Program-made: the position numbers and the translations under genes
Source: Phlebiopsis flavidoalba
Lineage: Eukaryota > Basidiomycota > Agaricomycetes > Polyporales > Phanerochaetaceae
Length of the DNA stretch: 64,000 nucleotides
Direction: 5' to 3'
NCBI GenBank assembly: GCA_035772785.1
Contig: JAOCPU010000014.1
Span: forward strand, 496,001 to 560,000
Part shown: one piece after another, positions 33,850 to 44,762 of the stretch
How the letters are laid out: the number at the start of each line of letters is the position of its first letter
Position numbering within the stretch: position 1 is the stretch's first letter
The notes under the pieces: model-generated
What the model was told of the DNA's origin: nothing
Databases searched by the model: none
What the model saw: the letters and a program-made list of their open reading frames with translations, nothing else

Positions 33850-34867
33850 GCATCTCTTAAGGCTTCCAACTGTTTAGTTATTTACTGTTTATAAACTGTT
33901 TTTAACTGTTTATGTTTATGTGTTATTTTACAACTAAGTGTCTGTAAACTGAGGTAAACTGTTTTACCCCTACCCCACAGTAAACTAAACAGTTTCCTAT
34001 ATATCAGTGTTCAACGCCCCGTGCTAAACCAGCATCAAGATGGCCCATTGTGAAATCACATTTCTACCAGTTTTGCAGGCACCCAACGATTGCGAACGTT
34101 GTTTGTGCCAGGGTTCGGGGGCCGGACTCCACAACCCAGCGGGACACGACGGTCAAGAGCAGCGTTCGGCGTCGGGTTAGGCGTTTAATTATGCCATAAT
34201 AAGACAAGGGTGGGCGGGGCACAGTCCATGCGATGCCACTCTGCCAGAGGGACTCGCATGCATCCCGGCAAAAAACAAAAAGGGGGGAGCGTGAGCAAAG
34301 TTAGATTATGGAGTGGTTCCATGACGGAACATTTATAGGTGTATTAACTTATTTCTGGACAAATCAGTCACGTAGGTTAGGGACAGCTAGAAGTCCTGAT
34401 GTTCCTTCGAAGGCCTGTCCAGCCGGCGGGGGGCTCTCTCACACCTCTGCGCGGGTTATCGAGCTCCTACAGACAGTTGTGAGAACCTGGTACTATATGC
34501 CACTGACCTACATGGCCTTTCTCGAACTCACTGAGGATTATAAAAACCTCTCGCGCCAATGGTCTATCACCAGTGCTTCGCGTTTAGCCCGCTAGCGGCC
34601 AGGCTGAGCGAGCTGTCGTCGTGCCACCTCTCGTCACTTCGGGTACAACCGATGGAAGTCTTCAAAAAACAGCCTAGATTATAATTTGATCAACCAATAG
34701 GCCTCTCTACCCATAGCTCTGTGGATGCCGATTTCGAAGAGGACAGCATATACTGTTTAGTTTACTGTCTATATATTGTTTATAAACAGTTACTAAACTG
34801 TTTACTGTCTATATTTACAAAATATTCGTAAACATAAACTAAACAGTTTTGGAGCCTTAGCATCTCT
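33850..34867. mobile_element. Non-autonomous hAT-type transposon with 8-bp target duplication
   Basis: The element proper spans 33858-34859 (1,002 bp). Its left end reads TAAGGCTTCCAACTGTTTAG. The right end is the imperfect reverse complement of this: CTAAACAGTTTTGGAGCCTTA (last 20-21 bases), with indels in the C/A run. The direct repeat GCATCTCT flanks both ends (33850-33857 and 34860-34867); 8-bp duplications are characteristic of hAT elements. Both subterminal regions (about 33868-33992 and 34748-34850) are AT-rich and packed with ACTGTTTA/TAAACAGT in both orientations, the kind of array that hAT transposases bind. The interior has one 95-codon plus frame (34308-34595) without transposase motifs, so the element depends on a transposase elsewhere. 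Confidence 0.8.
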
Positions 34868-34920
34868 TGATCTTGCAAGCAAGCTGTCTGAGCCTTTAGG
34901 CTGCAGACGACAAGTAAAAA

Positions 34921-34993
34921 TGCATTAAGGGGGAATCGAACCCCGGCACGGGTCGATGGCAACCCGACCCAGGTTACCACTACCCATTAATGC
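34921..34993 (-). tRNA. tRNA-Gly (GCC anticodon), possible variant or damaged copy
   Basis: Read on the minus strand, GCATTAA at the 5' end pairs with TTAATGC at the 3' end (7-bp acceptor stem), with discriminator A. The T arm is GGGG-TTCGATT-CCCC(C), and contains the B box GGTTCGATTCC. The anticodon arm contains TTGCCAT, giving anticodon GCC. Compared with the copy at 46778 it has two extra G residues before TTGCCAT, making a 9-nt loop on the GGTCG/CGACC stem, and one G fewer in the D arm. A TTTTT run follows directly, as for RNA polymerase III termination. No intron. It lies 61 bp from the end of the hAT element. Confidence 0.75.
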
Positions 34994-35175
34994 GTGAAAA
35001 GTTGTCTTGCCATTTATATCCATCAGTCGTTTACCCTTCACCATAGTCATTCGTCAAATCACTTGCGGCTTTGCTTCGTAAACGTAACAAGACTGCCGCG
35101 ACGAGTACCTTGCCTTTTTAACCGTCGAATGACAGCATGCGTACTCTCACCAATTCTCGGAGGCTCTGCCAAAGA

Positions 35176-37556
35176 CTAATCTTGATTTTTGGTGTATTCA
35201 GGGCCCATCGGGAAAAGTCGTTTTGGGCGCTTCCATCCATCGTCTACAGTCGAAATGGGGAATCGAGTTACATTATTTCGATGTATAGGCAATGGCATCA
35301 GAGTAGTACATGCTTTAGTTCCATACACATTCGTTTTGACGTGCCGCTCCCTTGCTACCGCCTCAATCATCTCGCGAGAAATCACAACAACCTCTTTCTC
35401 CACGTCCTCATCTATCTCCGCCATGCCTTCCACTCTTTTCGTTACCCGTTTGCGAAGTAAACCACACTCTGCTAGCGCAAATGCTGCGTCTTCGACGCGC
35501 AGTGCGGTCGCCTTGGCGAGCTCCTGTAGTGTACATTGTACGACAACATGAGTGGTTGCACTAACCGTCAGGGATTGGCCGTGGATTGCATCGCGCGGCA
35601 ACAAGACACTAATGGGTCTCCTGTCAAAGATGTTTGAAAGTCAGCGACGGCGGAGAAAAAAGCGGAGTACAAACCTTCATTGTCGTCGTGGATATTGGCG
35701 AATGCTCCTGATAAAAGAACAACAGCCTCGCCATCCCATCCCTTTGTGCTCTTCCTCTTCTTCCTCGTTCGCTCCGTTGGGGTTCGGGTTGAGATCATCA
35801 TCCACGGAAGGAGAAAGTATCGACAAGACCGATTCTACGGCCTCAATGTTTCCAGTTTGGTGATCATCACTTGAAATACTGGTGTCGCAGGACTGCGGGG
35901 GTGCAATAAGATGCTTGACATCTCCTGGTAAGACAGACAGTGATCGCCTAGATTGGGGATATGAGTGAGTCTTGTAGTAGCAATAGCAGAAGCATACCTC
36001 AAATATCGCACAATAGTGGATACCCAATATGTAAGATAGCTTCGAAGCCCCAAATCGGATAACGGTCGTTCGGGTGTACCCAGTTTCCCCGCTCGTCGCG
36101 AGAGTTCGTAACCTGCAGCCACAAGAATTAGAGGTGAAAGGAACCGCCGCGGAACGGAAACGACACGCACTGAACTCAATCATCAACATGCCATAGCCCT
36201 TCCGCTGATATGGTGGGAGAACGATGATACAGGCTAAATTGTAATCGTCGTATGAAACCTTCTCCTTGGAGAAGAAACCCAGAACATGGTCTCGAGTACT
36301 GTCTGCATCAGTCAGAATGTAAAATAAAACTACAGTAGAGTGAGTCAAGAGTAAATAGCTTCTGATATGGACCCTACAGTTATCGCAGTCAAAGAAGAGG
36401 GATTTTTTGATGTCAATGAACAGCTTTCCAAATAGCGACAAATGGACTTCTGACAGTATAACTAATAAAAAGGGCACGTCAACTTTGGTTGGAGGAAAAG
36501 ACGTCTAAAGTCATCACGTACCTTCTCCTTTTCGCACCGTCTACCTCCAGATAATATGAGCTCCTCTCTGATATACTTTTCCGTCCGGGGGGATGTCGAC
36601 GAGTGCACTTTGCGCTGCGTCGTTTGAGTCACACCATGCAATGAATCTTGACTGCGGTAGGTAACTCACACAATGTCCTTCCCAAATAGCTCCTTCCGTC
36701 ATGTACTTGAAGCACATCGGTCGCATACCATAGAACAGACTCTGCATCCTTTCCGTGGGCACCGGCCCATGAGCTCTTTCTCTCCCCAGCCCACCCGCCA
36801 GCAAATCTGAAGTCCTCCCGTGTAATTTTGTTGATGCTTTGGGCCCTCGTGAGCCCCGTGCTGTGGGGCAGGGTTCTGTGTCCCCGTGGGCCTGTGGAAG
36901 GGGGGGCAAATGATGTGCTGCTGCTAGTGAGAGGACGGAGGGTCCTGAGCCTGGAGTGGATGATGCCTCGCTCTCGATTTCATTGTCCATGAGTGGATAT
37001 GGGGAGAAATACCATGTCCGGATTGCCCATTTTCCAAAGATGACCTTGTCGAAATTCCGTCGAGCTGTGATCTTCTTGTGATGTTCAATGTCGTACTCTT
37101 CCTCGGACATCTTTCAAGGTCTTAGGGTCGTCGTCGGGTTACGATAGCGCCTCCAATCTCGGAGGGCACGAGCTGTGCGCCATGCAATCGCCGTGTCTCA
37201 TGACCATGAGCTCCATCAATGCTGGCAGAACGTTTCCGTTTCTCTTTGTCCCGTTCGGTGGGAGTTCACAACGGGGGCGTCCTGTTCGGGGACTGCACTT
37301 TGGTTGGGTTCAATCTTCACGTCATCAGGAATGCGAACGCGAGATTCGGGGACCCATTCGTCCATACGTTTGTCGGTGTTCACGTAGTGTACATATACTT
37401 CCCCTGAGCGCCGCTCGAGGACACGGGCTTGTTCTGTTCTGCAGACATGTACGGTGGGAGAACACGACAAGACTTGGGAGACGTACGTTCAGCGCCATTC
37501 TTGGTCACGAAGCAGATTTCTGCATCCGGTTGAGACACGTAGAACGTCAGGGGCAT
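35176..37556 (-). CDS. ESA1: MYST-family histone acetyltransferase (Esa1/KAT5 type)
   Basis: Catalytic subunit of a NuA4-type complex that acetylates histone H4 in the nucleus. Start ATG 37556. After a short intron comes a chromo-barrel domain with [20 protein letters not shown] and RMDEWV (about 37350-37430). Then [20 protein letters not shown] opens the MYST domain (about 37005-37070), followed by the C2HC zinc finger region [14 protein letters not shown] and [18 protein letters not shown] (about 36545-36710). [10 protein letters not shown] and [20 protein letters not shown] (about 36240-36420) lead to [18 protein letters not shown], with the family's active-site Cys and acetyl-CoA loop (about 36185-36230). 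[19 protein letters not shown] carries the catalytic Glu (about 36020-36085). The C-terminus has [15 protein letters not shown], stop at 35176. An extra A in the homopolymer 36577-36580 and an indel at the first zinc Cys pair shift the frame. Sas2/Sas3-type is less likely given the chromo barrel. Confidence 0.85.
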
Positions 37557-37909
37557 AATATTAGGACTCGAAGATGAATATGGGCCAACACCGGAAGAAG
37601 AGGAGTTGTGCGCGTCGGTTCGTGATTGGCAACCGCGTCACGACGATAATAAACTCAGTGTAGTGGGGATCAGCGGAGCGTGAATAGGCCTTAAACGCCG
37701 TGTTTACTCGCATTACTTACTGCTGCGCTCGCCTGGGAGAGCTGGCGAACAGTGAGAAGAAACCAGACGGGCCACGCTGACTCTCCAAATGGCAAAGCAT
37801 ATTCAGAGCGAGGCGAACTATGGTTAACAACATAGGCAAAGTAAGACTGATGCTACAGCGTTTAGTTCCGATGTTTATCTTTTTATACATTGTGCATTTC
37901 GCGACCGGT

Positions 37910-40900
37910 TCATGCTCCGACGAGCTCTTGGAAACTCACTACCCCACTCATTGCTCTTCTTTGTGCTTTCAACAAGAGCGTCGAAGCGTGGAGAGGCGCC
38001 AGGGGTGGCGACCTTGCTGAGGGCCACAATAGCACGAAGCGTGCTTCTCTGCAGCTCACTGGCTCGTTCGAGATCTGTTTGACGGTGTCTTTTTGTAACG
38101 GTGGCACCCTTCATACTCTTCTCGAGTGCGGGGGGTAATATCGTCGAGTCGTTGCGAGATGGTGGTCGGCGCAACATGAGACAGACGGAAGAGCATCATG
38201 TGGCTGATGACTTTGACCTCGTCCGAATCGTCAGAGAGACCCACCAGCACATGGCTGATAAAACTCATGCAGGTCGAGTTTGGCGAGACAGGTATCAAGC
38301 TATAGTATGTGATGAGTGGTAGAAGTATGATACTTCGAGATGCCATACCAGAGTATACAATGTCTCGTAAGCGGTCTTGCGAGCCTCAAGCCGTCATCGA
38401 CCTTGTGAGTCCAAGGTCCCATTGGACGGTTCGGATGAGTTCTGGCTTTGATGACAGTCTCCTGGTAAAAGGTTAGGAAGAATTGTTGGCAAGTGTTCTC
38501 TGATGAAGGTGGGCTTGGTACGAGAGACCGAGTTGAGAGCAGAAAGTGCGAAAACGGCGGACTGTCTGGGACATAGATTCAGTCATGGTCTGTAACACGG
38601 ATATTCCACTGCCTCTTGCTTACCAAGTCTTGATCGCCAACCAAGGAGAGGAAATCCATAATGACGCTGCTGAGTAGCTCATCGTATGTCTGCGAGGTGT
38701 CTGCGAACGTGTAGCGAATGGCAGAAATGACCGTTGCCCGAGCAGCGGGAGATTCGTCACTGATTCGTTCCTGATGGGCCGTCATTATGATGACATGCGC
38801 ATGATTTCCTGCGACTTACGTGCAGCTGAGGCAGGTATCTTGAAGGAGCGGTAGTCGCCAATTTACCAAGACAGGCAGCAGCAACGTTCCGTGTAATCTC
38901 TTCGGATTCTTCCGAGTTCTGGAATAATGGTATCCAGAGCATATCTGCGACGTTTTCGAGTTGCCCGTGAGAACAATGGGTAACAACCTGTGGCAAGTCT
39001 TTTTAGCTAACGCTATGTTCAGCATGGAGTTTCCACACATACCTCCTTGAGAGCATGAAGGGAAAGTAGGCGTTTCGCAGGATCCTTCTCGACCATCTTG
39101 ACGATGACGGGTAGGAAGTGGTGCAAGTTACCGACGGCAATGTTACCTGCAGCAAAAGCGGCAGCGGTGCGAATCTCTTCCACTTCCGAGCCGAAACGCT
39201 CGATGGCCGCATTGAATATGTCTTGTTGCGGAGACATGTCGCTGGTGGAAAGTAGGTCAGCCTCAACGCTTCAATGTAAATGCACGCGACTCACATGAAG
39301 ACGCACGACTTCTCCCATGACGAGCAGGCTCAGGACTACCTGTGATGAGTTCGCCTTCGAGTTGGGCTAGAGGTGCAATGAGAGGTTACATGCTGTAAAT
39401 GTAGGAAGGCATACCTTCAGATGCTTGGCGAATTCAGCAATGGTACCAGCAGCAACGGTTTGCTGGCACTTCACAACCTGGCCAATACACCTTGCGACAT
39501 TGGCCTGCGAAGCCTCGCTCTTGGAAGCTCTGTCGATGGATATGACCAAGTTTGGCACGACATGAGTGGCAATTTGCATATCCGCCTGGACGAGTGCAGC
39601 AAAGAAACCCAGGATCGAGTCGAATGGGGCCCCAGATACCAGTGGGGAGTGTGCAACGACATATATGTCTTGCAGTAGGTCATGTTCTACCTCGGTGAAC
39701 GTAGTAGAAGGAGAAAGCTCAAGCAAGAGTGCCACAATGTTCAACGCTGATGCTAGAAGAGAAATTTCGGAAGTGGATATGTAGGGCTTCAGCTGAGCAA
39801 TCAACACGGAAGACAGGTCGGCAGGTACGGCGCTGTATCTGTGACGGTGTGAGTTAGCTACGATGATGATACATCCACGGGGATTTTGATAGCATACCTC
39901 CTGAGAAGTGCATCCAAACACACAAAGATATCGCTCTTTCCTGAGCGTCCGCTCTTCTTAAGCAGGCCCAGGACCCATTCCACGCACCCATTCACCCACT
40001 GGTCTCCAACCTCGGCCTGAAGGGCTACACGAGTGACAACATCCACTGCACCCTCTGTCCGTGCAGTAGCACGGCAGATCGCCTCCCATTCGCGTCCATT
40101 CTTGGCTCGTACAACATCTGTAGCGCAGATCCAGAGGTCGGCAATGACCTGCTCTGCGCACGCACGGACCTCGGCGTCTGTGTCGTGATTGCTCAGTCGC
40201 GCAACAGCCTCATCGTACACCCGGTCAACCCAAGCCCCGCCTTGAGTGGGTTTCACTGCGTTGAGCAAGCTGGAGAATGTGCGGAAGCCTTCCGAGGCAA
40301 TCTTGGGATGTCTCTCAGTGATGGACTTCAGCAGCACTGGGAGCGCAGCGTCGAGGGCGCTCGAATAAGAGTCGGCCGGGTGGCTGGAGAAGAACAAACT
40401 CAAGAATAACAAGCACGAAACCTGGAGGTTTGCTGCAGAGCTAGACGAGGACTGCTGGAGGACAGTCTTGGTGTTGGTGATGACCTGGGCGGCTTGAGCA
40501 GTGAGGGATCCTGGTAGGACCGTTAGAAGAGTGTTCAGAAGTGCGTATCCGCCCAGCAGCGTAGAAGTCGGAGTCTTCGGGGACTTGAGCTGCTGTATTA
40601 AAGCCTTAGCCAGCGATGGGACTTGGCCTTGAAGGAGAATGATGGGGGTGTCCTCGACCTCCATGCCCTCGTCGCGCTTCCTCTTGCCACCAATTGTGAA
40701 CTGCGCGTCCTTTGCTTGAGGCAAGTTACCGTAAAGTTTGGTACGATTGAGGAGGATGCCGTAAGTCGCCCCCAGACCTCGAGGCGCACTGTCTCTTCTC
40801 GGTCGCCGAAGCGAGAGATGAGGATTGGGGAGACGTCCTTGTAGAGAGCAACAAGAAGCTCGGGGCGAGTGTCGATGATAGCTGCGAGCAGCTTTGTCGC

Positions 40901-42348
40901 GGACCTACGGATTTTGTAGGACGTATCCTCATCATCAGAGTAGCTGGGAAAAACTCGGTTAGTCACCTTTGCCTGTAGACCAAGTCCTTCTGTGAGACTC
41001 ACTCGTCAAGTTCAGCGTCGTCATCATCTTCGTCAGCCATCTCCTCGTCCTCATCATCATCATCATCTCCGCCAGCATAGTTCTGAAGGCACGACAATAA
41101 GAATGTGAGAATCGTCTCGTGTGGATTGTACTCACAGGATCGTACTTGATGAATTGAGTGCCGCATTGAATCACGTTGCCGAGGAAAGGAGTAACCTCAG
41201 TGGGACACTTCAACACTAAAGCCTCCAGCGCCTGCAATCCACTTTCCCGAAGCTCTTCGTCCTCTTTAGCTATCGCCTTAATGATACCGGGAAACCAAGT
41301 CGTTTAACGCCGGAGCAACCTGGTGTGGCGAGTGGCGAGCGACGGGCAGCAACAAGTTGGACAGTAGTACGCTGTTTGTCTACACCCGCTGACGGCGCGA
41401 GGTTTGGGAGAATTATACCTCTAAGGAGATCGGCGAAGAGTTTGTGGTTGTGTGAGTGGGAGGAACTGAGCCAGAGTGGCGATGGCACGTTTCCGTACAG
41501 CTGGGCGCGAGTGTTGCAGCAGAGGTGTCAGAACGACTAAAGGTTGAGGTTCGAGATTTGGATCCGCAAGATACCCGGGGAAACGCGTGATGAGGATGGA
41601 AAGGATGGATAGTGTCTCAATTAATGTCTCGGGTGGTATACTTGGCTGTAGGTGCAATCAGTGATTGGGTCATCGAGTGTGGCACTAGCTCACGTTTGAG
41701 AGCTGGGTCAAGAGCTTTGGTGTCAGCTTCTCACAGGCCTTGGCCGCGATTTTACCCTCAAGCGGTAGTTCCGAGGTAATTGTCTTCAGGGCTGGACAAA
41801 TTTGAGTATTATGTTCCTCATACTCAAGGAACGAGATCACATACCGAGCCCTGAGATATCACGCAGCTCTTCATCCTGAGACGAAGAAAAGTCGATGAGC
41901 TTGTCGACTACCATGACCATTTGTGTCTCGCGACATGATCTTGATGAGTTGACCAAGACTACATCGCAGTCATCGGCACAGATGAAAGTGTACAGTCCGA
42001 TTCGGGTGCTCACCATTTGACAGCCTGATTCTTCACTTCTGATATCTTGTCTTCCACAAAGAGAGAGAACCTGCGCGAAGCACCTTGTTCTCCATGCTTT
42101 CGTCTCCCAAGAAATTATTCTGATCCTGCTTGATTTCGAGGAGCAGGTCGTTCAGCCCCATGTACCTGAAGGCCACATGTCATACCTGACTAGTCTATAA
42201 GATATAGGCGCGACATACCGAAAATCCTGGTCGGGTGATTGCATCTACGATACACATTCATCGTCAAAATACCAGCCTGTGTCGATCCAAGTACGGTTAT
42301 ACCGCACCTTCTCAATCAGCCCGGTCATAACGTACGTCTTGGTCATGA
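37910..42348 (-). CDS. CAND1: CAND1/TIP120 cullin-associated, neddylation-dissociated HEAT-repeat protein
   Basis: Binds unneddylated cullin-RING ligases and exchanges substrate-receptor modules. Exon 1 (ATG 42348) encodes MTKTYVMTGLIEK, the family N-terminus. Then come MGLNDLLLEIKQDQNNFLGD (about 42110-42165), FVEDKISEVKNQAVKW, repeated HEAT helices, a very acidic Asp/Glu loop (about 41010-41085), DTSYKIRRSATKLLAAIIDT (about 40870-40935), ISRFGDREETVRLEVW (about 40780-40830), and a 288-codon uninterrupted frame from 40724 with KRKRDEGMEVEDTP. The C-terminal part has VISHMMLFRLSHVAPT, QRLDDI, LEKSMKGATVTKD and RASELQRSTLRAIVALSK (about 38000-38240), with the natural end FQELVGA at 37910. About a dozen short introns fit the frame breaks. 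Two extra G at 40769-40773 and one base near 37930 are real frameshifts in the given sequence. Size (about 1,230 aa) matches CAND1. Confidence 0.88.
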
Positions 42349-42942
42349 TGGCCTGAGTTTCTGTGGTGAAGACTGCGAGAGGATTGTGAGTATTACAGAA
42401 AGGAAAGGAATTGGTCAGGGCAGGTCGCCCGTCGAAGTCGAAAGGCAAGCGGCGCGCGCGTGCGCGTGCAAGTGTTCTATATCGCCGAATCTCAGATCTC
42501 GCACCTCATATACACACACTCGGCGCCCTCCAGAGACGACCCAGACGGAGAGCGGCACCGACGAGACCAGCTCAAAGTTTCGTAGGCTCACCGTGACAGC
42601 ATTACGGGGGGGAAACTCACAACAGCTGCTTGTTTGCGGAGGCCTGGACCCTCAAACCTCGCATTCTCCACCTTCCACCAAGAAACTCGTTCGACCATTC
42701 GCATTCTGCGTCGACCAGCTTCTTGGTACTTGTCAAGACAAACGGAAGCAGTCGACACATGTAAATTGGTGAATAGAGCAAGGGTATGTGCGGTATAATA
42801 CAATGCGGATGGTGAGAATAGCGATACAAAACGCGTCAGAGCAAAAGAGAAAAGGTCCCAAATCATCAACTTCTAGGACACGGAGGCATTACCATATGTT
42901 AAATAGACGGGTGGCGGGCTCAACTACAGCCAATGTTTTGCA
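42349..42942. other. CAND1 upstream region
   Basis: Upstream of CAND1 and downstream of the small gene on the same strand. A 177-codon plus frame (42239-42772) covers the CAND1 start on the opposite strand and looks like a shadow. It presumably carries the CAND1 promoter; no specific element supported. Confidence 0.3.
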
Positions 42943-43520
42943 TCACATCTCCCAGTTGGAGCCAACTGGAATTCGCTCTGAGGCTAGCCATGCTCTGAAT
43001 TGTGGCGTATCCGGTTTGATGTTCCCCTTGAGCGGGTCAGCAACGGCCTTCATGTTGGCCGTGCTATACGGTTGCGGAAGTAAACTTCATGACCCCCCAT
43101 ACATCGGGCAATAACCTAACGCTCTGTTGAACGGCAAACATAAAGTAGTCAGCATGCGTTGTTGACGTCACTCATTAATAGAACGAATATTTACCGTTGA
43201 CGAGCGATCGATGACAATATGCCTGACTTGGCCAAGATACCACACCCCTTTTACATTTATCCACACATTCTGACGAAGCTGTGAACAACAAGGGCTGATA
43301 TCAGTAAGAGTTGACTGTGCCACTCGAGTGGCTGTGCACTCACAGAGAATGTTGTTGTCGGGCCGTCTGGCGCCCGTTTGCCCCGTAGGGCGGCCACGGG
43401 GCGGGGCCTCTTCCCTAACATCGCCGAACTCTGAGTCGACGTATTCGCTGTCACTGCTGTGTGCGCCGTCGTCTGACTCACTGTCAGCATACTCCGTCTA
43501 CAACCCCCGGTCCGTCATGT
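42943..43520 (-). CDS. Small unrecognised spliced gene
   Basis: Minus-strand reading gives an acidic/Ser segment DSEYVDSEFGDVREEAPPRG and PTGQTGARRPDNNIL (about 43350-43460). An intron GTGAGT..TTCACAG (about 43279-43342) follows, then LRQNVWINVKGVWYLGQVRH and IVIDRSST (about 43195-43278), a second intron starting GTAAATATTC, and a last exon ending MKAVADPLKGNIKPDTPQFR, AWLASERIPVGSNWEM, stop at 42943. The spliced product would be about 130 aa or more and soluble. The WINVKGVWYLGQV stretch resembles a small beta-barrel (Tudor/PWWP-like) strand pair, but this is only an impression. One frameshift before the last Met is needed, and the start codon is uncertain; the frame may extend to about 43765. 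Confidence 0.45.
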
Positions 43521-44762
43521 CGCTGTTCGCCGGCGTCCACGTGCGGGCGCCACAGCTGGCCATGGGAGCCCGACCGCTCCGTCTCCAGGTACTGCTGCTG
43601 GGTGCTCAACTGATGGTACATCTGTGTCTCAATCTTTCTGCTGATCGGGGGAGGGGTAAGAAGTCCCTGATGCGGATAGCTGCAGACTAAGGTGTGAAGG
43701 GGAATTTGTCTGGGGGCGATGGATGATGAGCAGGCGAGACCAGAGTGAGAGGGGAGCGCGTGCATTTATATCTGGGGCCCCGGAACGAATGTGTTGTGAC
43801 CTTCCGGATGTGTCCACGACAGGTTAAGCGCCCGAGTGGCCGGTGCCTTCTTGTTCAGGCCTTAGGCCAGGAATCAGTCGGCCACTGACAAACGATCCAA
43901 ACAAGCCTACTTCTTTTTTGTGTAGCTGCTCGTGAGCGTACGTGTCGAAAGAAAAAGATTGCGGTGGTGGGAGCGGAGGGTTGTGGACAAAGACACAATT
44001 GACCGGATCCGGAAGCGCAGGGGGATGCTACGGCCAACTGCGGCGCTCGGGAGAGTCCTGTCTACTCGAGGGCAGGCCACTGTTTACTGTCAAGGGTAAT
44101 TGAAAGCTAATAATCGGGAAGACAAGGACTCAACAAAGCTTGTGATTCTTATAGGGCAGCCATGGTGCGCATTGCCACTGCGTGGTCGTTATCCAGACAC
44201 CCACCGCCACTCACCGCCTGAGACCCATGGGTGCCTGCGCACCGAAGCGAGCATGAAGACTTACCGCTGATTGAGTTTCATCAGGCCGACGAAAATATGC
44301 GAAGTGCCATTGACAGATCATCGTCATCACGAAAGATGTTGCGGATGGCCACCTCGCCGGCGTTGATCCCGGTCGTCGTGCGTCACCCAGTTGGCCGACC
44401 GGGACGAACTCGGAGCCCAGAATTCGATTAGCGTTTCCATAGGAACAGCAAAGCTTGATTAGTGACTCGCATAGTGGGCAGTGGAGTGTAATAGAACTCG
44501 AACTAGATGCAAGTCCCCGGAACCCGCGTCCGCCTTGCTCGAACTTGAAGGCAGGAGCGTTGCACCGGGAGAATAAGCATCATAAAGTGTGCGAGTCGCC
44601 AGTTTGCGCCTTACCATTTGTAGTTGACATATTGAGTATGACAGAACCATGACAAACAGACAGCGCCACTGGTATTCGAAATGTGTCAAAAGTCCGCGCA
44701 TCCAGGTATTCATACAAACATTCCATAATATACACCTGCAAATTTAAAGCGATGCACGTGAC
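43521..44762. other. Interval between the small gene and VPS4
   Basis: Minus-strand DNA near 44390-44450 reads METLIEFWAPSSS and near 44330 INAGEVAIRNIFRDDD. These look coding but match nothing I know and have no clear splice frame. A 93-codon minus frame (43484-43765) may be the 5' exon of the small gene. Otherwise no supported feature. Confidence 0.3.

Noticed and set aside
33868..33992. A separate about 125-bp palindromic miniature element
   Set aside because: Its ends are subterminal repeats. The true ends, with an 8-bp duplication, enclose 33858-34859, so this is only the left part of one larger element.
34748..34850. A second about 100-bp miniature element
   Set aside because: Same reason: it is the right subterminal block of the 1,002-bp element.
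39421..39784. Plus-strand frames inside CAND1
   Set aside because: They lie opposite long, conserved CAND1 coding sequence and have no motif of their own.
41055..41075. TCATCATCATC microsatellite as an independent repeat feature
   Set aside because: It encodes the acidic Asp loop of CAND1, which is expected in the protein.
42239..42772. 177-codon plus-strand frame over the CAND1 start
   Set aside because: Shadow of the CAND1 first exons and upstream region; no motif.
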